NCBI GenBank assembly: GCA_016201045.1
Contig: JACQDM010000007.1
Coordinates: 248,001 to 312,000, forward strand
DNA: 64,000 nt
DNA from: Afipia sp.
GTDB taxonomy: Bacteria; Pseudomonadota; Alphaproteobacteria; Rhizobiales; Xanthobacteraceae
Reading direction: 5' to 3'
The position numbers and the translations under genes were made by a program. Of the stretch, positions 53,585-62,214 are shown in pieces. Within the stretch, counting starts at the first letter, position 1. Every line of letters starts with the position of its first letter. The notes beneath the pieces are model-generated. The model was given only the letters and a program-made list of their open reading frames with translations. It did no database searches and was not told where the DNA came from.

Positions 53585-55015
53585 TCACCGCGACGGTTGC
53601 GCGGGCTGCTCTTCTTCCTCTTCGGGCACCGCGGTTGCCGCCGGCGCGGCATTGGCCGTTGGTCCCCGCTTCGCCGCCGCCGTTTTTTTGCGCGCGGCGG
53701 CGGCTGCCGGATCGAGCGCAACCGGCGCGGATGCAACTGTCGCAGTCGACGCTGCGGCTTTCGGGCCGGCAGATTTTGGCGCAGCGGCGGGTCCGGCCGC
53801 GGGGCCGGCAGATGGCTTGGGCGCCGCCGCTTTCGGCGCAGCAGGTTTGGCCGAAGGCGTAGTCGTCGATGGCGTAGTCGCTGTAGCGGCGGGAGCGGCA
53901 GGAGTAGCGTCGTCGTCTTCGACCTTGTCATCCTGCGCGGATTTCTCGATAGCGCGCAGTTTGGCGACGGCTTTTTGATGTGCGTCGTAGTTCTCGCTGA
54001 ACGTATGGCCGCCAGTGCCATCGGCCACGAAATAGAGATCGCGCGTGCGCGCCGGATTGGCAGTCGCCTCAAGCGACGCGCGGCCCGGATTGGCGATCGG
54101 CCCCGGCGGCAGGCCGTTGACGACATAAGTATTGTAAGGCGACGGCTGGGTGATTTCGCTGCGCTTGATCGGACGGCCGAGCGTACCGCGTCCTCCGACG
54201 AGGCCGTAGATGATGGTCGGATCGGATTGCAACCGCATGTTCTGGCGCAGCCGGTTGGAATAGACGGCGGCGACGCGACTACGCTCATCGGCGCGGCCGG
54301 TTTCCTTCTCCACAATGGAAGCCAGCGTCACGAGCTGTTCGGGGCTCTTCACCGGGACGTCGGGACTACGGCGTTCCCAAATCTCGGCGAGCACCTTCTT
54401 CTGCGCCGCCTGCATGCGCTGGATCACCTGATCGCGCGTCGTGCCACGCGGAAATTTATAGGTGTCAGGCAGCAGCGATCCTTCGCGCGGCTGCTCTTTC
54501 AGCGAGCCGTTGAAAATGTCGTTGTCCTGCAAGCGCGCGACGATCTGTTCGGAGGTCAGGCCTTCAGGAATGGTGACGGCGTGCTGCACGACCTTGCCTT
54601 CGACGATGGTGCCGATGACGTCGCGCAGCGTCGCGTATTTCTGAAATAGATATTCGCCGGACTTCAAGCCGGAGCGCGCGTTGAGTGCGACGACCGCGCC
54701 GATGAAGGTCCAGCGGTCGGCTGTGATGACGCCGTTGCGCACCAGAATGTCGTCGATATCGGTCATGCCCGCGCGCGGCGGAATGTTGACGACCTTGTCT
54801 TCGATGAGCGGACCCTTGGCTTCGAGAATCTGCTTACCGTAGAAAAATATGCCGCCGACCACGATCATCGAGATGATGATCACCGTCAAAATCGCATTTC
54901 CGATCATGACCAGCGGGTTGCGCGCGCGCATCGAACGCAATGGCGGGCGCGGCACTTGCTCCGGCTCCAGTGCGGCACGCGGGCTGCGGGGCGAAATCGG
55001 CGGTCTTTGACTCAT
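53585..55015 (-). CDS. mltG: endolytic transglycosylase MltG with long Ala/Pro tail
   Basis: A 476-residue enzyme that cuts nascent glycan chains and sets their length. The N-terminal cytosolic segment (about 1-30) is followed by a transmembrane helix (IGNAILTVIIISMIVVGGIFFY), a LysM-like domain, and the YceG/MltG domain with SIVEKETGRADERSRVAAVYSNRL, cited in part as VEKETGRADERSRVA, including the catalytic Glu. The last about 110 residues are Ala/Pro/Lys low complexity, longer than in E. coli MltG. It lies in the fab cluster. Confidence 0.93.
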   Translation of the reverse strand: MSQRPPISPRSPRAALEPEQVPRPPLRSMRARNPLVMIGNAILTVIIISMIVVGGIFFYGKQILEAKGPLIEDKVVNIPPRAGMTDIDDILVRNGVITADRWTFIGAVVALNARSGLKSGEYLFQKYATLRDVIGTIVEGKVVQHAVTIPEGLTSEQIVARLQDNDIFNGSLKEQPREGSLLPDTYKFPRGTTRDQVIQRMQAAQKKVLAEIWERRSPDVPVKSPEQLVTLASIVEKETGRADERSRVAAVYSNRLRQNMRLQSDPTIIYGLVGGRGTLGRPIKRSEITQPSPYNTYVVNGLPPGPIANPGRASLEATANPARTRDLYFVADGTGGHTFSENYDAHQKAVAKLRAIEKSAQDDKVEDDDATPAAPAATATTPSTTTPSAKPAAPKAAAPKPSAGPAAGPAAAPKSAGPKAAASTATVASAPVALDPAAAAARKKTAAAKRGPTANAAPAATAVPEEEEEQPAQPSR

Positions 55016-55132
55016 CGATGAAACCTAAATCCGAAAGGCCGGCGGCCCACTTTCAACCAGCGATATATGCCCGTGCCGATGTCGGAAATTATGACCGAAT
55101 TCGGCAAAACGATGAAGCCAATTTGTGAAAAT

Positions 55133-56398
55133 TCAACTTGCCAATCGCCGCACCACCAGCGACGCGTTGGTTCCGCCAAATCCAAACGAATTTGACAGCG
55201 CGATATTGATCTCGCGCGGCCGTGCCTTGTTCGGCACAAGGTCGATAGCGGTTTCGACCGATGGATTGTCCAGATTGATCGTCGGCGGCGCGATGTTGTC
55301 GCGAATGGCCAGAACGCAGAAAATCGCTTCGATCGCACCGGCTGCACCCAGCAGATGCCCGGTCGAGGATTTGGTGGAGGACATCGACACTTTCGATGCC
55401 GCATTTCCGAGCAGACGTTGCGCCGCGCCAAGCTCGATCTCGTCGCCGAGCGGCGTCGAGGTGCCGTGCGCGTTGATGTAGTCGATATCGGAGGCTGTGA
55501 CGCCCGCGCGCTTCATCGCCATCTGCATGCAACGATAGGCCCCATCGCCGTCTTCCGCCGGAGCGGTGATATGGAAGGCGTCGCCGGTCAATCCGTAGCC
55601 GACGACTTCGGCATAAATCTTCGCGCCGCGCTTCTTGGCGTGTTCGTATTCTTCGAGAATCACGACACCGGCACCCTCGCCCATCACGAAACCGTCGCGG
55701 TCCTTGTCGTAGGGCCGTGACGCGATTGTCGGGTTGTCATTATACTTGGTGGCCATCGCGCGCAGCGCGCAGAAGCCCCCCATCGCAAGACGATTGACCG
55801 CCGATTCCGCGCCGCCGGCGACCATGACGTCCGCATCGCCGAAAGCAATCAGGCGACTCGCATCGCCGATGGCATGCGCACCTGTCGAACAAGCAGTAAC
55901 GACGGCGTGGTTCGGACCCTTGAGGCCGTGCTTGATCGAGACGTAACCCGAAGCGAGATTGATAAGACGTCCCGGAATGAAAAACGGCGACAGTTTTCGC
56001 GGGCCACGCTCCTTAAGAATCACTGCGGCTTCGCCGATCCCCTCGATGCCGCCGATGCCGGAACCGATCATCGTTCCCGTCGCGCAGCGTTCTTCTTCGG
56101 TGCTCGGATGCCAGTTCGCGTCGTTGAGCGCCTGCTCGGCCGCCGCCATCGCGAATATAATGAAATCGTCGACCTTGCGCTGTTCCTTCGGCTCCATCCA
56201 CTCGTCGGGATTGAACGTGCCGTTGGTGCCGTCGCCGCGCGGAACCATGCAGGCAATCTGGCAGGTCAGGTCGGAAGCGTCGAACGCGTCGATTTTCTTC
56301 GCGCCGCTTTCGCCGTTGAGGATTCGCTTCCAGGTCGGTTCGACGCCATTGGCCAGCGGCGACACCATGCCCAGCCCCGTGACGACAACCCGCCTCAT
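55133..56398 (-). CDS. fabF: 3-oxoacyl-ACP synthase II (FabF)
   Basis: A 421-residue condensing enzyme for fatty-acid elongation. The catalytic Cys170 is in VTACSTGAHAIG. The two His residues are in NAHGTSTPLGD and STGHLLGAAG. It works with acpP just upstream. A terminator-like hairpin lies between them, so fabF may be expressed at lower level than acpP. Confidence 0.97.
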   Translation of the reverse strand: MRRVVVTGLGMVSPLANGVEPTWKRILNGESGAKKIDAFDASDLTCQIACMVPRGDGTNGTFNPDEWMEPKEQRKVDDFIIFAMAAAEQALNDANWHPSTEEERCATGTMIGSGIGGIEGIGEAAVILKERGPRKLSPFFIPGRLINLASGYVSIKHGLKGPNHAVVTACSTGAHAIGDASRLIAFGDADVMVAGGAESAVNRLAMGGFCALRAMATKYNDNPTIASRPYDKDRDGFVMGEGAGVVILEEYEHAKKRGAKIYAEVVGYGLTGDAFHITAPAEDGDGAYRCMQMAMKRAGVTASDIDYINAHGTSTPLGDEIELGAAQRLLGNAASKVSMSSTKSSTGHLLGAAGAIEAIFCVLAIRDNIAPPTINLDNPSVETAIDLVPNKARPREINIALSNSFGFGGTNASLVVRRLAS

Positions 56399-56452
56399 CT
56401 TGATCCTCGACCGTGAGAAATGGATTCGTTGCCCGGCGCGTCAGACAGAAAG

Positions 56453-56482
56453 ACGGCGGGTCGTTCGATTACAACCCGCCGT
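56453..56482 (-). terminator. intercistronic hairpin between acpP and fabF
   Basis: Perfect 9-bp arms ACGGCGGGT/ACCCGCCGT (56453-56461 and 56474-56482) with a 12-base loop lie 25 bp after acpP. The minus-strand tail is CTTTCTG, a weak T-run, so partial termination or a processing site is likely. Confidence 0.55.
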
Positions 56483-56506
56483 TTTTCAAAACGTGCCGCG
56501 CAAGCG

Positions 56507-56746
56507 TCAGCTTTTTGCGTTCTTCTCGAGAAACTTGGTGGCGTCGCCGACCGTGAGAATCGTCTCCGCGGCGTCGTCCGGAATTTCGCAGCCGAATTCT
56601 TCCTCGAACGCCATCACGAGTTCGACGGTATCGAGACTGTCGGCACCCAGATCGTCGATGAAGCTCGCCGAATCGATAACCTTCTCCGGCTCCACACCGA
56701 GGTGCTCAACCACGATCTTCTTAACTCGCTCGCCAATCTCACTCAT
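56507..56746 (-). CDS. acpP: acyl carrier protein
   Basis: A 79-residue acidic carrier protein. The phosphopantetheine attachment Ser37 is in [14 protein letters not shown]. It carries growing acyl chains for FabD, FabG and FabF. ATG 56746 begins [10 protein letters not shown], the usual N-terminus. The region upstream (56747-57023) has a weak candidate promoter (TTGCAG, 15 bp, TATATT), suggesting acpP can be transcribed apart from fabG. Confidence 0.97.
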   Translation of the reverse strand: MSEIGERVKKIVVEHLGVEPEKVIDSASFIDDLGADSLDTVELVMAFEEEFGCEIPDDAAETILTVGDATKFLEKNAKS

Positions 56747-57023
56747 CGTTTCCAACCTCGTGCTTGTTCCACTAAACCCGACTGCGAGTCATCGTAGTGC
56801 GTTGCCGTCAGAATTCTGCCCACCGTTTCGCGTCCCATGCGGGCAAAATACCGGAAACGGCGGCGGGCTAAGCCACGGCAATATACAGGGTTTGCGAAAC
56901 CTGCAATGGCGATGTTACCGAGCCCCCAAGCCGTTCGGTTACCATACTTCCCCAGCCTTGACCACAAGGCGGGGAAACCCGCAAACCTGTCTGAAATCGC
57001 GCTGAAAAGGACCCTTAAAGGCT

Positions 57024-57761
57024 TCAGATCATTGCCATTCCGCCGTTGACGTGAATCGTCTGCCCTGTGACGTAGGCGGCCTCGTTTGAGGCGAGATAGA
57101 CGGCTGCCGCCGCGATGTCCTCCGGCGTGCCGAGACGCCCCGCCGGCACCTTCCCCAACACCGCTTCGCGCTGCTTTTCATTGAGCGCGTCCGTCATCGG
57201 CGTGGCGATAAATCCCGGCGCTATGCAGTTGGCCGTGACGTTGCGGCGGGCATATTCCGCGCCCACCGATTTCATCATGCCAATCATGCCGGCTTTGGAC
57301 GCCGCGTAATTTCCCTGCCCGGCGTTGCCGGTGACGCCGACGACAGACGTGATGGCAATGATTCGGCCGAAGCGCTTGCGCATCATCAGTTTCACAGCCG
57401 CACGAGATAAACGAAACGTCGCGGTGAGATTGACGTTGATCACGTCGTTCCAGTCTTCGTCGCGCAGCTGAACGAACAGATTGTCGCGCGTGATACCGGC
57501 ATTCGCGACCAGAATATCGAGCTGACCCATCGCCTTTTCGGCGGCGGGCACCAATGCCTCGACTTCCTCGGCGTTCGACAGATTGCACGGCAGAACGTGC
57601 ACTCGCTCCTTCATCTCGTTCGCGAGCGTATCGAGCACTTCGCGCCGCGTGCCGGAGATGGACACCGTCGCGCCCTGCGCGTGCAGCGCCCTGGCAATCG
57701 CGTTGCCGATGCCGCCTGTCGCACCCGTGACGAGAGCGGTTTTGCCGGTCAAATCGAACAT
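57024..57761 (-). CDS. fabG: 3-oxoacyl-ACP reductase FabG
   Basis: A 245-residue NADPH-dependent short-chain dehydrogenase. It has the cofactor motif VTGATGGIGNAIA, NAG at ILVANAGITRDN and the catalytic Ser-Tyr-Lys in ITSVVGVTGNAGQGNYAASKAG, cited in part. ATG 57761 is the family start. In related genomes fabD lies just upstream on the same strand, but here eutBC intervene. Confidence 0.97.
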   Translation of the reverse strand: MFDLTGKTALVTGATGGIGNAIARALHAQGATVSISGTRREVLDTLANEMKERVHVLPCNLSNAEEVEALVPAAEKAMGQLDILVANAGITRDNLFVQLRDEDWNDVINVNLTATFRLSRAAVKLMMRKRFGRIIAITSVVGVTGNAGQGNYAASKAGMIGMMKSVGAEYARRNVTANCIAPGFIATPMTDALNEKQREAVLGKVPAGRLGTPEDIAAAAVYLASNEAAYVTGQTIHVNGGMAMI

Positions 57762-57901
57762 GGTGTCCCCCAAAGCGTAGTGCGGCAAATCAGAGCCGTC
57801 GTTTGCCGCACAAAAATGCGGCTCGTCAATGATTAAGCGCTTGGGCGGAGGGGTTCAATGGTATGTTTTGCTTCGACAAACCGCTCCGACAACGAGTGCC
57901 G

Positions 57902-59296
57902 ATGCGCTATCGCACCACCATCGATTCCCAGTTGTTTGCGTTCGAAGAACTCAAGCAGGTGATGGCTTTCGCGAGCCCCGCCCGCTCGGGCGACGCCCTT
58001 GCCGGAATCGCCGCCACTTCGGCTCAGGAGCGAATGGCGGCGCGTTACGTGCTGGCCGAAGTGCCGCTCAAACAGTTTTTGACCGAGGCATTGATTCCCT
58101 ATGAAGACGACAACATCACGCGCCTGATCATCGACGGTCACGATGCGAAGGCATTCGCGCCCGTCTCGCATCTTACAGTCGGCGGTTTTCGCGACTGGCT
58201 ATTGTCGGAACACGCAACTACCGAAGTATTGACCGCGCTAGCGCCGGGATTGACGCCCGAGATGGTGGCCGCCGTCTCCAAGATTTCACGAAATCAGGAT
58301 CTGATCGCGATAGCGCGCAAGTGCCGCGTCGTGACGCGATTCCGCAATACCATCGGGCTTGAGGGCCAGTTATCGGTGCGGCTGCAACCCAATCATCCGA
58401 CCGACGATCTGCGCGGTATTGCGGCTTCAACGCTCGACGGCCTGCTCATGGGATCGGGCGACGCGGTGATCGGCGTTAATCCCGTGTCCGACAGCATGCC
58501 CGTCCTCGACGGGCTGACGCGAATGCTCGATGAGATGATCCAGCGCTTCGAGATTCCAACGCAGAGTTGTGTGCTGACGCATGTGACCAGCACGATCAAG
58601 CTGATTGAGACAGGTGCGCCTGTGGACCTCGTGTTTCAATCCATTGGCGGAACCGAAAAGACAAATCGTTCGTTTGGCGTCACGCCAGAATTGCTGAACG
58701 AAGCGCGTGACGCAGCGCTGTCGTTGAAGCGCGGCACGGTCGGCGACAATTTGATGTATTTCGAGACTGGCCAGGGCAGCGCACTATCGGCAGACGCAAA
58801 TTTCGGCGTCGACCAGCAAACCTGCGAGGCGCGCGCCTATGCGCTGGCGCTGCGCTACAAACCGTTATTGGTGAACACCGTTGTTGGATTCATCGGGCCT
58901 GAATATCTCTACGACGGCAAGCAGATCATCCGCGCCGGACTCGAGGATCATTTCTGCGGAAAGTTGCTTGGCCTGCCGCTCGGTTGCGACATTTGCTACA
59001 CCAATCACGCCGAAGCGGATCAGGACGATATGGATACGCTATTGGTGTTACTCGGCACAGCAGGCGTCAACTTCATCATGGGCGTTCCGGGCGCGGACGA
59101 TGTCATGCTCAATTACCAGAGCACGTCTTTCCACGATGCGCTGTTTTTGCATGACACGATGGGTCTGAAGCGCGCACCGGAATTCGAAGCGTGGCTGCAG
59201 CGCATGCAGATCACGGATGTTGCCGGACGATTGAAACCGCCCTCACCAAATGCGCTGCTCGGCGGGCTGTCGTCTCTCAAGTCACTGGTCGCATGA
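57902..59296 (+). CDS. eutB: ethanolamine ammonia-lyase large subunit
   Basis: A 464-residue catalytic subunit of the coenzyme-B12-dependent lyase that splits ethanolamine to acetaldehyde and ammonia. Conserved blocks are RSGDALAGIAA, VRLQPNHPTDDLRGIAA, IPTQSCVLTHVTSTI, YFETGQGSALSADANFGVDQ, GFIGPEYLYDGKQIIRAGLE and CYTNHAEADQDDMD. I chose ATG 57902 (MRYRTTI) by family resemblance. An in-frame ATG at 57863 has a better ribosome site (GGAGGGG) and is the alternative. eutC overlaps its stop. It is transcribed opposite to the flanking fab genes. Confidence 0.95.
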   Translation: MRYRTTIDSQLFAFEELKQVMAFASPARSGDALAGIAATSAQERMAARYVLAEVPLKQFLTEALIPYEDDNITRLIIDGHDAKAFAPVSHLTVGGFRDWLLSEHATTEVLTALAPGLTPEMVAAVSKISRNQDLIAIARKCRVVTRFRNTIGLEGQLSVRLQPNHPTDDLRGIAASTLDGLLMGSGDAVIGVNPVSDSMPVLDGLTRMLDEMIQRFEIPTQSCVLTHVTSTIKLIETGAPVDLVFQSIGGTEKTNRSFGVTPELLNEARDAALSLKRGTVGDNLMYFETGQGSALSADANFGVDQQTCEARAYALALRYKPLLVNTVVGFIGPEYLYDGKQIIRAGLEDHFCGKLLGLPLGCDICYTNHAEADQDDMDTLLVLLGTAGVNFIMGVPGADDVMLNYQSTSFHDALFLHDTMGLKRAPEFEAWLQRMQITDVAGRLKPPSPNALLGGLSSLKSLVA

Positions 59297-60078
59297 CAAA
59301 CGACAACGTCACGAAAAGTCCATGGACCGAGTGGCGGGGCGTCACACCCGCGCGGCTTGCACTCGGGCGCTCTGGCTCAGGCATGCCGACGGATGAAGTT
59401 CTGAAGTTCGGCTGGGCACATGCAATGGCACGCGATGCAATTCATGCGGCGCTCGATGTTGAAAAACTCGACCGCGAATTGAATGCACAGGGTTGGGCCA
59501 CCGCACACGTTCAAAGCCGCGCACGGGACCGTGCGATCTATCTGCGACGGCCGGATCTCGGCCGCGTCATCGATCCCGATGACATCGCGAAGTTACGCGC
59601 GGCACCGTTTGAGCCGAGCGACATCTGCATCGTGATCGGCGATGGTCTGTCGGCGCTTGCGATCAAGCGTCACGCCGCGCCTTTGCTTGCGGCGCTGAAA
59701 AAACATCTCGCGAATGAATTGAAAAACGCGCCCGTCGTCGTCGCGACACAGGCGCGCGTCGCGCTCGGCGACGAAATCGCCGAACTGCTGAGGGCAAAAC
59801 TGTCAATCGTTCTGATCGGCGAACGACCGGGTCTGAGTTCGCCGGACAGTCTCGGCATCTATCTGACCCATGCGCCGTTCAAGGCGCGCAGCGACGCCGA
59901 CCGCAACTGCATTTCGAACGTCCGGCTCGAAGGGCTGAGTTACGACGCAGCGGCGTTCAAACTGGCGTGGCTCGTGCGCGCAGCGTTGGGTCGAGGCATA
60001 ACGGGCGTCGATCTCAAGGACGAAAGCGATTTGGCGCTGATCGTTGCGAAGACGAAGCCAGTCTTGCCCAATAATTAG
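59293..60078 (+). CDS. eutC: ethanolamine ammonia-lyase small subunit
   Basis: A 261-residue subunit that binds cobalamin. It has TPARLALGRSGSGMPTDEVLKFGWAHAMARDA, cited in part as RLALGRSGSGMPT, then VQSRARDRAIYLRRPDLGR, and SPDSLGIYLTHAP near the end. ATG 59293 overlaps the eutB stop (ATGA), so both are made together. The 3' end stops 3 bp before the convergent fabD. No permease or microcompartment genes are near, so ethanolamine would be used in the cytosol. Confidence 0.95.
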   Translation: MTNDNVTKSPWTEWRGVTPARLALGRSGSGMPTDEVLKFGWAHAMARDAIHAALDVEKLDRELNAQGWATAHVQSRARDRAIYLRRPDLGRVIDPDDIAKLRAAPFEPSDICIVIGDGLSALAIKRHAAPLLAALKKHLANELKNAPVVVATQARVALGDEIAELLRAKLSIVLIGERPGLSSPDSLGIYLTHAPFKARSDADRNCISNVRLEGLSYDAAAFKLAWLVRAALGRGITGVDLKDESDLALIVAKTKPVLPNN

Positions 60079-60081
60079 CGA

Positions 60082-61038
60082 TCAGCCTTTCGCGGCGGCA
60101 ATCGCAGCTTTAGCGGCTTCGATGTCACCGGGTCCGCCGACCGACACTCCAACTGCGCCGTCGGCGATGCGCTTGACGAGACCGGACAGTACCTTGCCCG
60201 CGCCGATTTCGAGAAAGTGCGTGACACCCTTCGACGCCATGTAGGCGACGCTCTCGCGCCAGCGCACGGTGCCGGTCACCTGCTCGATCAGGCGCTTGCG
60301 GATTTCGTCCGGGTCGGTGATCGCCGACGCCAGCACGTTCGACACCAGAGGAGCTTTCGGTTTGTTGATGATGACGCCTGCGAGCGCCTGCGCCATCGCA
60401 TCGGCGGCTGGCTGCATCAGACGGCAATGGAACGGCGCGGACACCGGAAGCAGCATCGCGCGCTTTGCGCCTTTGGTTTTCGCAATCTCAAGCGCGCGCT
60501 CAACGGCGGCCTTGTCGCCGGAGACAACGACCTGTCCGCCGCCATTGTCGTTGGCTGCCTGACACACCTGTCCCTGCGCAGCTTCGTTCGCGACGGCAAC
60601 CGCCGCCTCGTAGTCGAGACCGAGCAATGCGGCCATCGCGCCCACACCCACCGGCACGGCCTTCTGCATCGCCTGACCGCGCGTGCGCAGAAGTTTAGCG
60701 GTATCGCTAATTGAGAAGCTGCCCGCAGCGGCGAGCGCCGAATACTCACCGAGCGAATGACCGGCAACGAAAGCTGCGTCGCGCGCGACATCGATACCCG
60801 CCTCGGTTTCCAGCACACGGAGCGTCGCAATGGAGACCGCCATCAGCGCCGGCTGCGCGTTTTCGGTGAGCTGGAGCGTCTCCGCAGGGCCTTCCCAGAT
60901 GATCGCGGTCAGCTTCTGGCCGAGTGCTGCATCCACCTCGTCGAACACGGCCTTGGCGGCCGGGAACTGGTCCGCCAGTGCCTTGCCCATGCCGACGGCC
61001 TGCGAGCCTTGTCCGGGAAACGTGAATGCTGCGGTCAT
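60082..61038 (-). CDS. fabD: malonyl-CoA:ACP transacylase FabD
   Basis: A 318-residue acyltransferase that loads malonate on ACP. It has the N-terminal FTFPGQGSQAVGMGKAL, the nucleophile GHSLGEYSALAA, and the partner Gln. ATG 61038 is set by that N-terminus. The frame opens earlier without conserved sequence. It is separated from fabG by eutBC and by opposite strand content. Confidence 0.96.
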   Translation of the reverse strand: MTAAFTFPGQGSQAVGMGKALADQFPAAKAVFDEVDAALGQKLTAIIWEGPAETLQLTENAQPALMAVSIATLRVLETEAGIDVARDAAFVAGHSLGEYSALAAAGSFSISDTAKLLRTRGQAMQKAVPVGVGAMAALLGLDYEAAVAVANEAAQGQVCQAANDNGGGQVVVSGDKAAVERALEIAKTKGAKRAMLLPVSAPFHCRLMQPAADAMAQALAGVIINKPKAPLVSNVLASAITDPDEIRKRLIEQVTGTVRWRESVAYMASKGVTHFLEIGAGKVLSGLVKRIADGAVGVSVGGPGDIEAAKAAIAAAKG

Positions 61039-61203
61039 CGAAAAACTCCAAAATGAGGCGGTTAAGTCGCTTCCAGTGGCCGACAAGTCAAGCTGCGGCG
61101 CGGCGCAGTCCCTTCTGTTGGGCCATTGGACCAGTATGCCAAAGGCCGACCCGGCCAATGGCCGAGATGCCCGAAATGAGGGCCATTTCCTGCCTGTTTT
61201 GCC

Positions 61204-61231
61204 TTGCGCCGAGGCCCAAAATCCCTATAAA
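61204..61231 (+). promoter_or_regulatory. predicted promoter for rpsF operon
   Basis: TTGCGC (61204-61209), a 16-bp spacer and TATAAA (61226-61231). It lies 183 bp before rpsF, in the 375-bp divergent region 61039-61413. This gives a leader of about 175 bases. The fabD side of the region shows nothing specific. Confidence 0.4.
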
Positions 61232-61345
61232 GCGCCCATCCGTAGGTCCCGGCCGGGAGCTGAACGGACGGTCTCAACAACTCATTCGGTTGATGCGACA
61301 GGGCCAGTCGGTCCGACGTCCCGTGTTCCCGCCTTCTGAGCAATA

Positions 61346-61369
61346 TCGAGTCCTTTCCGAAGGTCTCGA
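61346..61369 (+). promoter_or_regulatory. hairpin in the rpsF leader
   Basis: Outer stem TCGAG/CTCGA (61346-61350 and 61365-61369), a T-T mismatch, then inner stem CCTT/AAGG around loop TCCG. It lies 45 bp before the start. In other bacteria an S6-S18 complex binds an rpsF leader hairpin with a CCG element. The loop TCCG here may correspond, but the match is not proven. Confidence 0.3.
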
Positions 61370-61413
61370 AGGGCTTGCCGCCAGGACCTGCGCCAACACT
61401 GGAAAGGACACCC

Positions 61414-61857
61414 ATGCCTCTTTACGAGCATGTATTTCTCGCACGTCAGGATGCGAGCGCCCAGCAGGTCGAAGACTTCACCACGCAGATCACCGGCGTG
61501 ATCGAAGGTCTCGGCGGCAAAGTCACCAAGAGCGAAAATTGGGGTGTGCGTTCGCTCACCTATCGTATGCACAAGAACCGCAAAGCGCATTTCATGCTGC
61601 TGAACATCGACGGCCCCTCCGCAGTGGTCGCCGAGATCGAGCGTCAGGAGCGCATCAACGAAGACATCATCCGCTACCTTACCGTGCGCGTCGACGAACT
61701 CGAAGAAGGCCCGTCGGCGATGATGCGCAAATCGGATCGCGACCGTGACGACCGCCCGGGCGGCTTCGGCGGCGGACGCGATGGCGGCGGTTTCCGTGGC
61801 GACCGTGGTCCGCGCCGTTCGCGCGACGACGAAGCAACCGGAACGGATGAGGAGTAA
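61414..61857 (+). CDS. rpsF: ribosomal protein bS6 with Gly/Arg/Asp tail
   Basis: A 147-residue small-subunit protein. The S6 domain (to about residue 95) begins [20 protein letters not shown]. The last about 45 residues ([20 protein letters not shown] and an acidic end) are disordered RGG-like sequence, an extension of about 50 residues over the E. coli core. ATG 61414 follows GGAAAGGA. rpsR follows after 4 bp. Confidence 0.96.
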   Translation: MPLYEHVFLARQDASAQQVEDFTTQITGVIEGLGGKVTKSENWGVRSLTYRMHKNRKAHFMLLNIDGPSAVVAEIERQERINEDIIRYLTVRVDELEEGPSAMMRKSDRDRDDRPGGFGGGRDGGGFRGDRGPRRSRDDEATGTDEE

Positions 61858-61861
61858 GATC

Positions 61862-62101
61862 ATGGCAGACGCTGGTGCACGCCGTCCGTTTTTCCGCCGC
61901 CGCAAGACCTGTCCATTTACTGGTCCGAACGCGCCGAAGATCGACTTCAAGGATTCCAAACTGCTGATGCGTTACGTGTCCGAGCGCGGCAAGATCGTGC
62001 CGAGCCGCATCACGGCCGTCTCCGCTCTCAAGCAGCGTGAACTCGCCCGCGCCATCAAGCGCTCGCGTTTTCTCGGATTGCTGCCTTACGTTATTCGCTA
62101 A
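61862..62101 (+). CDS. rpsR: ribosomal protein bS18
   Basis: A 79-residue protein that pairs with S6 on the 30S platform. The family core is [19 protein letters not shown] and [38 protein letters not shown], here seen as [14 protein letters not shown] and [16 protein letters not shown] 61862 lies 4 bp after the rpsF stop. A hairpin follows. Confidence 0.97.
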   Translation: MADAGARRPFFRRRKTCPFTGPNAPKIDFKDSKLLMRYVSERGKIVPSRITAVSALKQRELARAIKRSRFLGLLPYVIR

Positions 62102-62111
62102 AAATCCCGGG

Positions 62112-62131
62112 GCGCCGGAATCGTCCGGCGC
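62112..62131 (+). terminator. hairpin between rpsR and the DUF2232 gene
   Basis: Perfect 8-bp arms GCGCCGGA/TCCGGCGC with loop ATCG, followed by TCCGTTTC. The T-run is weak. It may partly terminate or protect the upstream mRNA end. Confidence 0.45.
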
Positions 62132-62214
62132 TCCGTTTCATAACACCCGGCGTCGTGCCGTTGTGGATGGTTGGGGCCCAAGCCTCTAACCGCTCGAAGG
62201 GGGCGGGACAGCTG

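Noticed and set aside
57762-57901. Cobalamin riboswitch before the B12-dependent eutBC
   Set aside because: The 140-bp gap is shorter than the riboswitch (about 200 nt), and I see no B12-box-like element.
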